Shown here piece after piece: positions 12,336 to 23,507 of a stretch of DNA of 64,000 nt. Source of the DNA: Podaxis mareebaensis (taxonomy: Eukaryota; Basidiomycota; Agaricomycetes; Agaricales; Agaricaceae); the NCBI GenBank assembly GCA_018524725.1, contig JAEUWP010000611.1, forward strand, positions 1 through 64,000. The letters are read 5' to 3'. Position numbers and translations under genes: made by a program. The notes under the pieces are model-generated. The model did not search any database. It was not told the DNA's origin and saw only the letters and a list, made by a program, of their open reading frames with translations. Position 1 is the stretch's first letter. Every line of letters begins with the position of its first letter.

Positions 12336-13227
12336 TTACAGTCTCGTCTTCTCATTCGTGGTCTCGTTGGATGTCGTTGAGGAAGTCTTTCCCGACGCCG
12401 AGCTCGGGGAAGTATTTGCTTCGGCATTTCGCATCTCCTCCATCGCCTTTCGGATGGACTTGGCGCGTTTAATCGTATCCAGTAATCCTTGTTTGTGGGT
12501 CGGTCTCCACCCCTCTGGAAGTTCTTCGTATCCAATCCACCTCCGCATCCATTCAGCGGGCACTCCCACTTTGTCCTTCGACTTTGTCTCCCACACACCC
12601 AAAATGATCGCCATCTCCCCCCGTGCAATCTCAGCGTGCATAGAGTCCAGTGGCGGGGACGCCTTCTCCCGACGCACTCGGGCACGCGCCACGTCAACAG
12701 CATTTATGAGCAGTTGTTGTTCCACAGCTCCGTCGCCGGGTGTTTGAGAAGGACCGCGTGCGTCATTAATAAGCTCTGTCACCAGTACATGATCGATATT
12801 GATCGGGGCATACGTCTCGCCTGCTGGTGTGTCGTGGTGTACCAGACTTGCATCATGCTCAACCGCACCGTGCTTGCCGCTTTCATAAAGGCTGATAGGT
12901 CGTAGACGCTTGAGCAGAGTAAAACCCCCATACGAGAGGAAGAGAGCCAGTGGTGTAGAGAGTCCATAGCAGGCTTTCAGTCCACGAGAGATATGGAACG
13001 CTGAAAGGTTCTTTCCATCACGATTACTTTGAGGGTATTAGGTTGGCATGGGGACAGGTATGAAATATTGTGGCTTACATGTAACCGTAGTTTGCCATAG
13101 TATTGAGTGCAGGGCACGGTGAGCGACTGTCACCCGGTTGTGGAGAACAGAAACTGTGAGCCCCCGCGACAGGACATCTTTGACCTTTGTGTTCGTGGGC
13201 CTTGGGATTTGAGTCGGGAAGCGACAT
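12336..13227 (-). CDS. Heme-thiolate peroxidase (chloroperoxidase/peroxygenase family)
   Basis: Two exons, 13227-13079 and 13026-12336, give 279 aa. The proximal heme ligand motif is SPCPALNTMANYGY. The acid-base and cation site motif is GAVEHDASLVHHD (EHD type, as in chloroperoxidase). A further conserved acidic helix reads HAEIARGEMAIIL, and the family C-terminal signature is GWRPTHKQGL. No signal peptide is seen after the chosen start MSLPDSNPKAHEHKGQRCP, so a cytosolic form is likely. The tail is Ser/Thr-rich. A TATA box about 70 bp upstream supports this start over a further-upstream ATG. Family enzymes use peroxide to halogenate or oxygenate substrates; the substrate is unknown. Confidence 0.9.
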
Positions 13228-13765
13228 GTCAGGGATGGGAAGAGGGGGAAGCGCAGACCAAAAAGGGGATAGTATATATTGCATGGTGCATGTCTTCTTA
13301 TATAAAATGCGTGGGGGGAACAGGTACACTAAGCCAGTAAGAATTCCAGGACCACTGGGCCTTCGTCACAAGAACCCTGACGCAAGTGTGATGGGGGAGC
13401 CGTGGCCCTGGAATAAAGCCGATCTGCAAGGACGTTGACGTGCAAGATGGTCGGCGACAGATTTAGAGCGATGAAGGTGTGGGACTACCCGTTGGAGTGG
13501 GCAACGGATAAGTTACATTACAAGTGTTGTATTTCCTTGGGTAAGTATTACCGGTGTAGAATGCCCGCCGACAATTGCATGAATCAGGCACGAAAAAGTC
13601 TTAACTAAGCGCAAACATCACATTCCCGTAATCAAAATGTGGTGCCCAAAGCATCACTCCAGCTGCATCCAAGGTCTTCTCTGCTAATAATTATCAAGAC
13701 AGGCCTACAAAGGCTAAAATACACATTGCCCTGGGAATCAGGCCCCCCACTGGTGGGGCCATGCT
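13228..13765. other. Intergenic region between peroxidase and GH92 genes
   Basis: About 540 bp that holds the peroxidase promoter and the downstream region of the first GH92 gene. No gene is seen in it. Confidence 0.4.
13297..13306 (-). promoter_or_regulatory. TATA box of the peroxidase gene
   Basis: TTTATATAAG on the minus strand, about 70 bp before the chosen ATG at 13227. The spacing fits transcription starting near 13270. Confidence 0.5.
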
Positions 13766-16700
13766 TCAACCCAACAAGCTTTTCAAAACGTCCGGGTTGT
13801 TCCCCCATTCCTGTATTTCGTCGCTCATCTCGAAAACTATTTCTCCGCCATTGATTATCTGCTCATGAAGAAGTACGGGCGCATTGATCGGTTCACCATT
13901 GACAGTTAGAGGTTTGACGTATTGATTCTGCACCGCTCCAGAAGACCTTATTGTTAACCGCCTTGAACCTGGTTGGACGCTATTTGGAACGACCTGTGGC
14001 CAATCAATGATCATCTCATCGAAGAAGGGTCTTCCGGACAGAATTGAATTAGTCGTTGAGATGACACAGGAGTTAGAGGTAGCGCTCACGCTCCAACTAC
14101 ATATTCTCCAGAGACCGGATTCACAGGATAGAATCCCATAGAACTGAAGATGTACCAGGCGCTCATCTGACCGCAGTCTTCATTCTACACAGCAATTAGT
14201 TCTAGTCATCCTCGAGTCCAGTACCCTTACCCCGGAAAGGCCTTGTGGCGTGTTGTTATAGTTAGCCAAGGCAATATTACGCACCCTCTCTTGTGTTCGA
14301 AACGCGGCTCCGGCCAGTGAATAGAGATAAGGGATGTGATGAGAGGGCTGTTCCAAACACGATCAAAAGGCACAGCTTTATTGAGGTCTCAAACCAAAGA
14401 TACCTCGTTGGTGTGTTGGTTGTGGCCCCCGTTGAAATGATCTTCCAAGCTCTTCACGAAGCTAACATTGCCACCTCTGTGTAGAATGAGCTGCGGTACA
14501 TCATGCACGACATCGAAGGTGTATATCCATTTGTCGCCTATTTTAAGTTAAGCGGCGGTCACTAGTGTTAGAAAAGTGATTGGTGCGAACCTTCTGTCCA
14601 CCCTTTGTCCGGCCCCGCCCTACTTCCATCAGCATTACGAGCTTCCATGAAACCTGTTTCATTGTTAAACAAGGTGAACGGAGCGCGTTGAGAGCGGTTC
14701 AGGAGGAAGGAAGTGATATTGTCCGGCTTTCCTAAGGCCTTGGCCACAACGTAAACTGCGTAATCATCATCTACGTTTCCCGTTTCGGAATGAATGAGTC
14801 ACCAGGTGTATCACTCTACTTGACAGACCTACATGCATAATCCAAAGTCCGGGAGCCACTCTCGGAATGCACGTCGTTCGCAACCCATCCTTTGCTTGGA
14901 TCGTCGTACACGGAGGATAATCCTGCACGAGCTTCGAAGTCGACGTTCTGGTTCGAAATCAACGGCTTTTATAGGAGATGACATCACGTAGTGTATACCT
15001 CCTGGCGATCTCCGTATCTATTACCCTTGGAGTCAGCCAAAACGGCCATGGGGAATACGAGGTCCGACTACTTACACTGTGTTACGGTCTGCGGTGGGTG
15101 GGACCGTCGCATCCTTCCAGACGGCCTCCCAAGCGAGGTCACGGTCGAATCCAGTTACACCTTTTCGGAATGCCTCTCCGATAAGTGAATCTGCATGTGT
15201 CCCAACCTGATAATAGCTGCAGTTGAGCACCCCGTTTCACGCTGTATTTCGCGGACCTCACCATAATATTGGTTTCGACGATATTCTTCCACATAGGTAG
15301 CCAGCCTCCCTGAACTTGACATGATTGTGCGAATTTCGGGAAAGTGCTGCAGACACGTACCTCCCGGAAATCATTCAGCATGCTGGTGACCATACCAGGC
15401 AGTCGCTCGGGAGCGAATAGGATCGTCCAGGCCCAGGCCGCTCGGTACGTATCCTATACGGGAAAGTAACTCAGGAAACACGTCGTGCCTTCATACAGTT
15501 GATCCTAACCCAGATTGAATAACCAGTGTATGATTCGCTGCCCTCATGGACTTGGTTGTCGAAAGCCGAGTAGTAACGATTTTCCTCGTGTTGCTCGCTG
15601 GGATACTGAAGTCCATGAACGGCGGCGGTATAGAAAACTTCGAGGTCCTCATGGGATGCGCCTTTGATCTGAATCCGGTCCAACTTCTCTGCCCATTGAC
15701 CTCTGACGGACGCTGCGGTCGCTTCCAAAGTCCCTGGAACGAGGCTTGTATTCTTATCTAGAAATAGGTCAACAAGACAAACAAGGATTTTATACTCCGG
15801 CTTACCAGAATTCTTGGGCGGATTGGGGACTTCTAAGTCTATATTGCGCCTTGCCTGGTCCTGCGAAATGAAGCTAGTTCCAATCCTTACGTTTACCACA
15901 AGGCTCCTTCCATCAGCTTTCGCTTTCGGGAACAAAGCAAATGCGCTCAACAAGGAGCCTTCCGCATCCATCTGCCCAGAAAGAGTCGTCTGGTTTGCAA
16001 TAATCCCAGTTTTCCCATTCCCGTTCAACGGCACATCGAACCGGGCACAGAAAAATCCCTTGAAATGCGAGGCCGGCTCCTTGATGGAATTGGGAGTTAT
16101 AATAGCATCTTGACGCTCGTTGGATGAGCCGCAGATCTCATTGCGAGATTGTGAAATAGAGACAGTGCCAATGGGGAATGTGATGTTGGTTTGGTCATGC
16201 GCTTGAATGGATTGGCGAACAGCATCAATGAGGATATACGGGGTTGCGGAGCTAGTGGTATTTGTCCCGGCAGTGAAGGTAAATCGGAGGTGGCCAACTC
16301 GTGAAGCTAAAAGGTTATTTGTTCCGTTAGTCAAGGAGATAAGCGTAAAAGATTGATACCAATCGCACTCACTGGAGCTCTGTTCGACCGAAATTGTTCC
16401 TCCGGTCCCGTCTTCCAGTTTAACGCTGTAGTATCCCGGACTAATGACTTCCTCACCCCTCTGTTCATGCCCACCCACGAACCTCAACCCGCGAGCCCGG
16501 AAGTCCGTCTTAATCTCGTTTGGATCTCCAGTGGGCGCAATCCCAGGAACAAGAGCCAAACTGGCGCTTTCGCCCATCCAAATAGCAGGCTGACGTGTCG
16601 CTTGGAATCCATGTATCGTAGGTGTGAGCTCCGTGACGTTGTATGGCGTACGAGAGACATAATTGACACGAGTTTGTGCGATCCAGCGGGTCATAGCAAA

Positions 16701-16996
16701 GGGAGGGCCTGTGGATGGGATCATGCCTCCTGTGAAGCTGGGCGCGATGCCTCCATTTCCAATCAACCTGCATTACAATCAACCGCTCGCGGGATGTGAA
16801 AGGGGCTGTTATCGTACAGATTTACGTGGTCCACCGCATCACTCGCCGGAACTCGAAACTGTGGAGGTGGCAGGATACGCCCGGTTGGAGTCCTATCTTG
16901 TGCAGCGGCTGGGATGGATGTCAACAACGCCACTAAGGGCAGCGCCGTCACTTTGAGCAATCCCATTTTGGGTACCTCAATGGTGCCGTTGGCCAT
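13766..16996 (-). CDS. Secreted GH92 alpha-1,2-mannosidase-like enzyme, copy A
   Basis: A multi-exon gene. The start is MANGTIEVPKMGLLKVTALP at 16996; the internal ATG at 16966 gives a cleaner signal peptide (MGLLKVTALPLVALLTSIPA). Exon 1 ends in DAVDHVNL and joins to IGNGGIAPSFTGGMIPSTGP, the typical GH92 N-terminal glycine-rich region. The GH92 catalytic core is recognised by QGGWLPMWKNIVETNIM, GTHADSLIGEAFRKG, GHNQHTNE joined across an intron to PSHHIPYLYSLAG (NEPSHH carries the catalytic acid), and SGNEDCGQMSAWYIFSSMG. The stop is TGA at 13768-13766. The family is calcium-dependent and trims mannose from N-glycans or mannans. All junctions checked keep the frame. It is the tandem partner of the GH92 gene just upstream on the same strand. 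Confidence 0.9.
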
Positions 16997-17277
16997 GGTT
17001 TTAATGTCGGCCGGTACTAAGTCAAACGTTCGTCCCCAGGCTTCTCGATGTCCAGAAGCCCATGAACGGGATATTGTATAAAAATGCTTCGTGCTTCTCC
17101 AAGGTCACCTGAGTTTCATTGTATCCCACATCGTCATTCCCGTGAGATATTCGAAGTTACGTCCAGGTGGCGAAGGGGCAATTTTGACAACAGGTATATC
17201 CTATTTTTTGAAGGAGTATTTAATTGTTAAATGTACAACGTGTTGTTACCATCAGCTCAACATGGCATTATGATGAA

Positions 17278-20200
17278 TTAAAGCTCAGAACGATCAGGGA
17301 AGGGTTCTCGGTTAGCCTGCTTCTGTTCTGCATCTTTTTCTTGCTGGGCAGTCGCTCTCGGCTTCACGGGCTCTTGAGGAGTCAATTCAGGTGCCTAAAA
17401 CACAATCAGAATCAGATTTGCCGTATAAATCAGACTTGATTTCACTCACTAGCTGGCCGATATTAGTATCCAACGCTTGGAGCACTTCAGGATCGTTGCC
17501 CCACTCCTCAATTGTTGGACTCATTGTGAACACGATGATACCACCATCAGCAATCTGCTCGTGCGTAATGATAGGCTTGTCAAGGGAGACGCCGTTGACC
17601 TGAACAGACTTGATATAGGGGAGCTTCGGCCCACCAAGGGATATGATCTGGAGTTTCTTAGACTCGGTGCTGCCGGGACGGGGAGGTAGATCAATTTCAA
17701 CGCGGTTGAAAAGGGGTCTATTGGCGTGTGTGGAATAGCGATGAATAAGGATGGATCGGGGAACGGCGACAGGGGGAGGGGACGTACGATCCAATGACGT
17801 ATTCTCCAGAAACAGGGTTGACAGGGTAAAAGCCAAGAGCGGAGAAGAGGTACCATGCGCTCATCTGGCCACAATCCTCGTTCTGTGCAAATGGTTATAG
17901 ATAGAATTGTGACGAGACCCAGTGGAACGTACACCTGAAAGGCCGGTGGGGGTGTTGTCATAGTTGGCGCGCGCGATCTCGCGTACTCGTTCTTGGGTCT
18001 TCCACGCTGCTCCAGAAAGGGCATAGAGGTAGGGAATATGATGGGAGGGCTACAGGTGTGAATGAGCGACGTTTTGAAGGCTAACATATGGCGGAACCCA
18101 CTTCGTTGGTATGATCGTTGTGTCCACCATTGAAGTGGTCTTCCAGACTCTTTACAAACCCAATCTTGCCACCACGTTTCTCGATGAGTTGAGGAATGTC
18201 GTGGACAACATCAAACGAGTATGCCCACTTGTCACCTGGTAACCAGCCTCAGATCATGCAGAATGACGTCATTGGGGGATATGCATACCTTCAGTCCATC
18301 CACGGTCTTCACCAGCCCAGCTACCGTCTGCGTTTCTTGCTTCAAAGAAACCAGTCTTCTCATTCCAGAGAGTGAATGGAGCACGCTTGGAGCGTTCGAG
18401 GAGGAAGTCAGCTTCGGGTTTGCCGAGTTCTTTCGCAAGCACGTAGGCGGCATAGTCATCGTCTAGTCAAGTTAAACCATGGATACCCTATGCGATAGAA
18501 CATAAACAGAATTAGCAGACTCACACGCATAGTCAAGTGTTCGCGAGGCACTCTCGGAATGAAGGTCATCAGCGACCCAGCCCTTGCCTTCAACGTTGTA
18601 CGAAGATGAGAGACCGGCTCGGGCCTCGTAATCAACGTTCTGAGGAAGGGGATAAGGGTCTATGTGTGTATGATAAAGATTTGAGGGTTACCTACCTCTT
18701 GACGGTCCTCGTACTGAGTAGTGGCGTCATCCTTAGGAGCAACGGTCGCGTCCTTCAACACAGCCTTCCACGCGAGTTCACGGTCGAAGCCAGCAACACC
18801 CTTCTTGACTGCCTCAGCGATGAGTGAATCAGCGTGAGTGCCAATCATGATATTGGTCTCGACGATATTTTTCCACATTGGTAGCCAACCGCTCTGAGGA
18901 CTACAAGTGAGCAAAGCGGGCCAACACGAACCAAAGGAAGTACACACCTGCTTGTAGTCCTCCAACATTGAGTTGATGAAACCGGGAATGCGTTCAGACG
19001 AGAAGAGAATCTGCCATGCCCATGCGGCGCGGAAGGTATCCCAGATCGAGTACCCAGTATACGATTCCTCGCCCTCCTTCAGATCATGGACCCTCCCATC
19101 ATAACCAGACCAGTACTGCCCGTGCTCGTGTTGTTCACTTGGGTACTGAAGTGTACGGGCGACAGCAGTGTAGAAGATCTCCTTCTCAATGTCTGTTGCG
19201 CCATGTACCTGGAACCTATCGAGCTTTTCCGCCCATTGTTTCCTAACACTTGCAGCGGTGTGTTCTATGGTACCAATCATCAGTCCATACTCGTCATTAA
19301 GCTCGGGGTTGACATCAGGAGCTTCGAGATCAATATTCTTCCTAGCTTGATCAATCGATATGAAGGAAGTGCCAACGCGGACAGTGACCAACGCAAACTT
19401 TGCAGCGGAGGAAGGGGGGAAGAACGCATAGGCGCCAAGGGGGCCACCAGTTGCGTGACCGACGCCGCGGAGGACTTGACCCTCCTTGATGACACCGTGC
19501 CAAGCAAACTTTGCGTTGAACCGTGCGCAGAAGAAGCCGTGGAAGCCAGAAGCGGGTTCGCGACCGGAAACGGGGGTGATGATGTCGTCCTGACGTTCGG
19601 ACGAGAAACCGCAGATTTCGTTATGCTCGGGGGAAATAGTAACGAATCCTGTGGGCTGAGTCCTGTTCGCCGGGTTGGAGCCCGTAACCGAAGGACGCGC
19701 GACGTCGATGTAGATGTAGGGAGAGTCGATCGAGTTGTGAAGATCGAAACGAACTCGGAAGTGACCGACGCGTGAAGCTGATTGAAACGGTTAGCATCTC
19801 GACGATGACGCCTGAATGAATGACTGACTGGAAGATTGTTCGACAAGAATGTGACCATTCTTGTTGTCTGACAGTTCGACGGCGTAATAAGAGGGGCTGA
19901 TGATTTCCTCTCCTGGAACGCGGAATGACGGGTCGAATGGAAGGCCACGTTTGTCGAACTCCCACTCGATGCCTGCGGCGTTGCCCTCCAATGCAACACC
20001 GGGAACGATGGCAACACTTCCACTTTCGCCCATCCAGATTGCTGGTTGACGAGTGGCCTGGAAGCCATGGACCTTCTTGTGCGTTACATTGTATGGTGTC
20101 GCTGACACGTAGTTTTCTTGCGTCTGTGCGACCCAGCGGGTCATGGCGAAAGGTGGGCCTGTAGATGGGATCATACCGCCCGAGCCATTGGGGCTATCGC

Positions 20201-20416
20201 CACCATTACCTATTAGGCTTTGAACCAGTTAGTCGCGATACACCAGGGAGGGGAATACATGACATACAGGTTAACATGGTCCACGGCCTCACTTGCTGGG
20301 ATGCGGTGCTGAGGGAAGGGTAGAAAACGGCCGGTGGATGATTTGCTTGGTGCAAACTTGTATGCTTCTGTGAGAGAGGTAAGGAGAGCACCAAGGAGAA
20401 TTGTCCTGGCTACCAT
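17278..20416 (-). CDS. Secreted GH92 alpha-1,2-mannosidase-like enzyme, copy B
   Basis: Paralogue of the neighbouring copy A. The start is MVARTILLGALLTSLTEAYK at 20416, a clear signal peptide. The core carries GGMIPSTGPPFAMTRW-like, SGWLPMWKNIVETNIM and GTHADSLIAEAVKKGVAGFD motifs. The C-terminal beta-sandwich ends in EEWGNDPEVLQALDTNIGQL. An extra last exon follows after an intron (GTGAGT...TTTTAG) and adds about 38 charged, Gln-rich residues (APELTPQEPVKPRATAQQEK onward) before TAA at 17280-17278. Copy A lacks this tail. The two genes are 281 bp apart and head to tail, so a tandem duplication is likely. A signal peptide and the family's known role suggest mannose release outside the cell or in the secretory path. 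Confidence 0.9.
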
Positions 20417-21070
20417 GACTGCCTGTACATCGACGAGGAGGCTGGGCCCAACGACAGTGACATACTGCAATTAATCCAAGTCCGGCTAAACTCCGGTCCG
20501 CGGTCGGGTTGACCTCGGTGCCTCCGTCGCCGTCACATGACTTCCCCACATTGCGCTCACTCTCCTCCCTCGAATTTTCTCCCTATGTGTGTCCTGTCCC
20601 CTAATCTTTTGTCGCTTAACTTATCGTATATTGCGAACGCGACTGTGTAGTCTATTCTCCAAAAATGTGACCCTCCTTGGATGCATCTCCGTTCCCAAAA
20701 TTTCCTCTGTGTGGTCTCCAATTTCCTCGTTCTGCCACGCCTGGGCCACGTCACCAGCTTCTCGAAAAAGCCGTCGCATCATTCCTGGAAATTCTTAGAC
20801 TTGATACACTGTGCTCGCTTCTGCTTTCTGGAGCCCGTGATTCCCAAGATGAAGTATCTTTCTCACAGGCTTATGTCTCGAGCAACAGAAACATTTAAGC
20901 TTTGTATGCTTCGCTTCTCGCCAATTCTGCCCGTGTCGTGGGTACCTCATGACAATGGAGCTCGCAGTGGTCGCTAAATACCAGGAATAAACGGCCGCAA
21001 GCGGTTCTTTAGTCAACTATCTGAGACAATCACACCAAGGTCGGAGCAAAGGCGAACGTGTAACCGCTAG
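20417..21070. other. Intergenic region
   Basis: About 650 bp upstream of GH92 copy B and downstream of the DUF6987-like gene. Short open frames occur but show no domain. Confidence 0.4.
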
Positions 21071-22091
21071 TTAATTCTTCCCTTTCACCCACTTCCCGAG
21101 ACCCAACCCGGAATAGATCTTATCCAAACCCTGAGGAAGCCCGTGATCAGACAAACCAGCGGGAAACCATGCCTAGGACTTACGGTAGCGGCGATGATGC
21201 CCTTCAGGAGACTGTCAAGTCCAAGGCCGCTCAACTAATTACAATAAGTTCTGTCGTTCTTTCGACCGTGGTACGTGCGACTTACGAGTCTGCCTAACAG
21301 GTTGAGGACACCGGCCAAGAGCAACGCCACTCCGCCCACGATTTGTGTTAGAGGTTCTACGTATAACCGATATCATTAGAACCGAGCATGAGCTCAGAAT
21401 AGGCAATTGGACTCACGGCCCAATGCGTCGAGCAAGGGACCAAGATCCCTCTTCGCCTTGGGGAACGCATCAAGTTTATTCCTGGCCCAGTCAATAGTTC
21501 CCTGAACCTCTTCGATCATCTACCCCGCTGTGAGCACCAACTCATTCGCGTTCCAGCAGGATAGGGGAGGCTTACCACTTTCAAAGCTTCAGCAAGACGT
21601 TGTTCCTGAGGGGTCGCCTGATGATCAGCCAAATTTCGCTTCGCTTTGTTCGTAAGACGGTGATCAGGATCTGCGCCTCGAATGGCGCCATTTGTTTCGT
21701 TAAGGATCTTCTCCGCTTGCTGGAGGAGAGGTTTGACTTGCTTCACGAGCTCGGCTTCATCACGATCTTCCTCTTTCTGTGCCTCGAAGTTCTCGATATG
21801 CTGCAGAGCCATCATCAACCGATGTATCAAAATCAGACTGAATATACTCACCTTCCGGATCATTTTACAGAGGGGAATGACCTGTTCGTTTGCATGCTCG
21901 ATGAGAGCTGAGAGGCGATCAGCAAGAGCATTGTCCTGCTCTTGGGCCTTGGCGTCATCTTGGGCCTTTGTATCAACTTTCGTGTTCGCGGGAGGGTTGT
22001 TGTGAGTGGGTGTAGCCTGGGGAACTGGGGAATGAACTGAACCTTGGGGAACTGGAGAGTGAACTGATCCATGAGCTGATGCTTCAGACAT
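21071..22091 (-). CDS. DUF6987/LEA-like protein with hydrophobic C-terminal segments
   Basis: Six exons with introns of 51, 56, 60, 51 and 53 nt splice to 249 aa. The start MSEASAHGSVHSPVPQ is followed by a tandem GSVHSPVPQ repeat and a charged linker. A helical region includes NALADRLSALIEHANEQVIP and NFEAQKEEDRDEAELVKQVK. The C terminus is Gly/Leu-rich (QIVGGVALLLAGVLNLLGRL, then LSGLGLDSLLKGIIAATGLD) and ends LGKWVKGKN. This matches my recollection of the fungal family called DUF6987 (some are named LEA domain proteins); biochemical role unknown. It lies divergent from the disordered protein gene across a shared 709-bp region. Confidence 0.8.
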
Positions 22092-22800
22092 TGTGAATGG
22101 AATACTTTGTGTAGCTGATTGGATTTGTCCGGTCTTCTTGTCAGTTTTATATATCATTTGGTTTATTTTTTATTTTTTATTTTTTTTTTGCTCCGCTTGA
22201 CCAGCTTGGCTCAATGGACTACACGCCTGCCACCAAACGTACGTCATAATCAAAGACCCACTCTTGAACCACCGCCCGCGGGGCGATATACGCATATTGT
22301 TTGTACAAAGTCTATCCGACAATGGAGCTTATGAGCGCATGGCGTCGCTTTTTCTAACAATGCCCTGTGGGTATGATTTCAGCTCTCCGTACTGCAAAAA
22401 TATCCCATGGACAGCCAAACTATGTAAACTATGTAGCGCCACAACGCAAAAGTGAAGAACGCTTGGTTGTTCCACCTTAAGCTATAACAGGGCACAGACC
22501 GCACCAGTCGGCGCTATTCTTATGTCCTGGGGACCAATGATGACGTTCTGCTCCACATGAGCTTGTGACTATTTCCGTATCATTTTGGAAGGCCAACTCC
22601 TAACCGGGATTTGGTTAAAGCTACACCAGGACTACCTGACATACTCGTCCCACTTAGCCTTGGCTTCAACTGTGGATCATGACCTTAGCCCCACGTCACT
22701 GCGGATGGAGACCTACAAGGCCTCGGATATATAACTCAGATCGCCTGCCCACCTGCCCGCAGGAAACCCACCTGTCGAGTCCTAATCACAGCACTTTGCC
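22092..22800. promoter_or_regulatory. Shared divergent promoter region with TATA box
   Basis: The region lies between two divergently transcribed genes. TATATAA at 22728-22734 is about 67 bp before the plus-strand ATG. A T-rich tract at about 22158-22191 lies upstream of the minus-strand gene. No other gene is seen. Confidence 0.45.
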
Positions 22801-23232
22801 ATGTCGTCGCCGAAACCAGCTTCCCGCTCCCAGTCTCGTGAACCCTCACAGGCCAGAGGCAATGGTCCACAGCCTCAGCCCGAGCGCGGGCGTAGCCGCG
22901 GTCACCGCGATCCGTCTGTTGCCAGCACCATGAGCAGCGGCTCCGAAGAGGAACCTCAAGCCCGCAACAACCGCAAGCGCCGTAACAAAAAGCGCGGATC
23001 TGGTCTTCCCGCCGTTGAAGAAGTTGGGGATACGGGCAGAGAGGTTGCTAATACGGCCAAGGGTGCTGTCAATCAGGTTGGTGAAACAGCAGGACAGGTT
23101 GCCGGAGGCGGGGGCGGCGATGACGAAAAAGGGTCGGATAAGCCGTTGAAGCTGAGATTGGATTTGAACCTGGACGCGGATATTAGGTTGACGGCCAAGG
23201 TGCATGGAGACGTGACACTTTCGCTGCTGTAA
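22801..23232 (+). CDS. Disordered protein with conserved C-terminal LRLDLNL motif
   Basis: Intronless, 143 aa, starting MSSPKPASRSQSREPSQ. The N-terminal half is Ser/Arg/Pro/Glu-rich with a basic patch (NNRKRRNKKRG). A repeat-like stretch GREVANTAKGAVNQVGETAG resembles LEA-type repeats. The end is ordered-looking (KPLKLRLDLNLDADIRLTAK, then VHGDVTLSLL), a C-terminal signature I recall from other fungal proteins. Function unknown. Its divergent neighbour is also LEA-like, which hints at a linked stress role; that is inference. Confidence 0.75.
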   Translation: MSSPKPASRSQSREPSQARGNGPQPQPERGRSRGHRDPSVASTMSSGSEEEPQARNNRKRRNKKRGSGLPAVEEVGDTGREVANTAKGAVNQVGETAGQVAGGGGGDDEKGSDKPLKLRLDLNLDADIRLTAKVHGDVTLSLL

Positions 23233-23507
23233 GTATAGCATCTTTGGTTTTATTTCCTTGGGCGGAGAATGCTCAAACTGAGACAAGGCGCTGAATTAGT
23301 TAAACCTGGATTAGAATGGTTTGAGCCGTTTCTGGCTCTCGTATACATTTTCGGACGGTACTGCCACGGAGGATTTTCCTTTTTATTTTACTTCGTTTGA
23401 ACAGAATCCTTGGCGTTTGTAATACCTGATTCTGTAATTTGAATTCTTTCTGGATACGTTTAGATGTGGCCCTATAGATATACAAAATCTTATGTTGTTT
23501 AGACCAT

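Noticed and set aside
12489..12905. Plus-strand open frame of 138 codons
   Set aside because: It lies antisense to the heme-thiolate peroxidase exon, which has clear family motifs.
15546..16113. Plus-strand open frames inside the GH92 region
   Set aside because: They are antisense shadows of GH92 copy A.
19280..20068. Minus-strand open frame of 262 codons rich in Ser, Thr and Arg
   Set aside because: Wrong frame of GH92 copy B; the composition is typical of a frame shadow.
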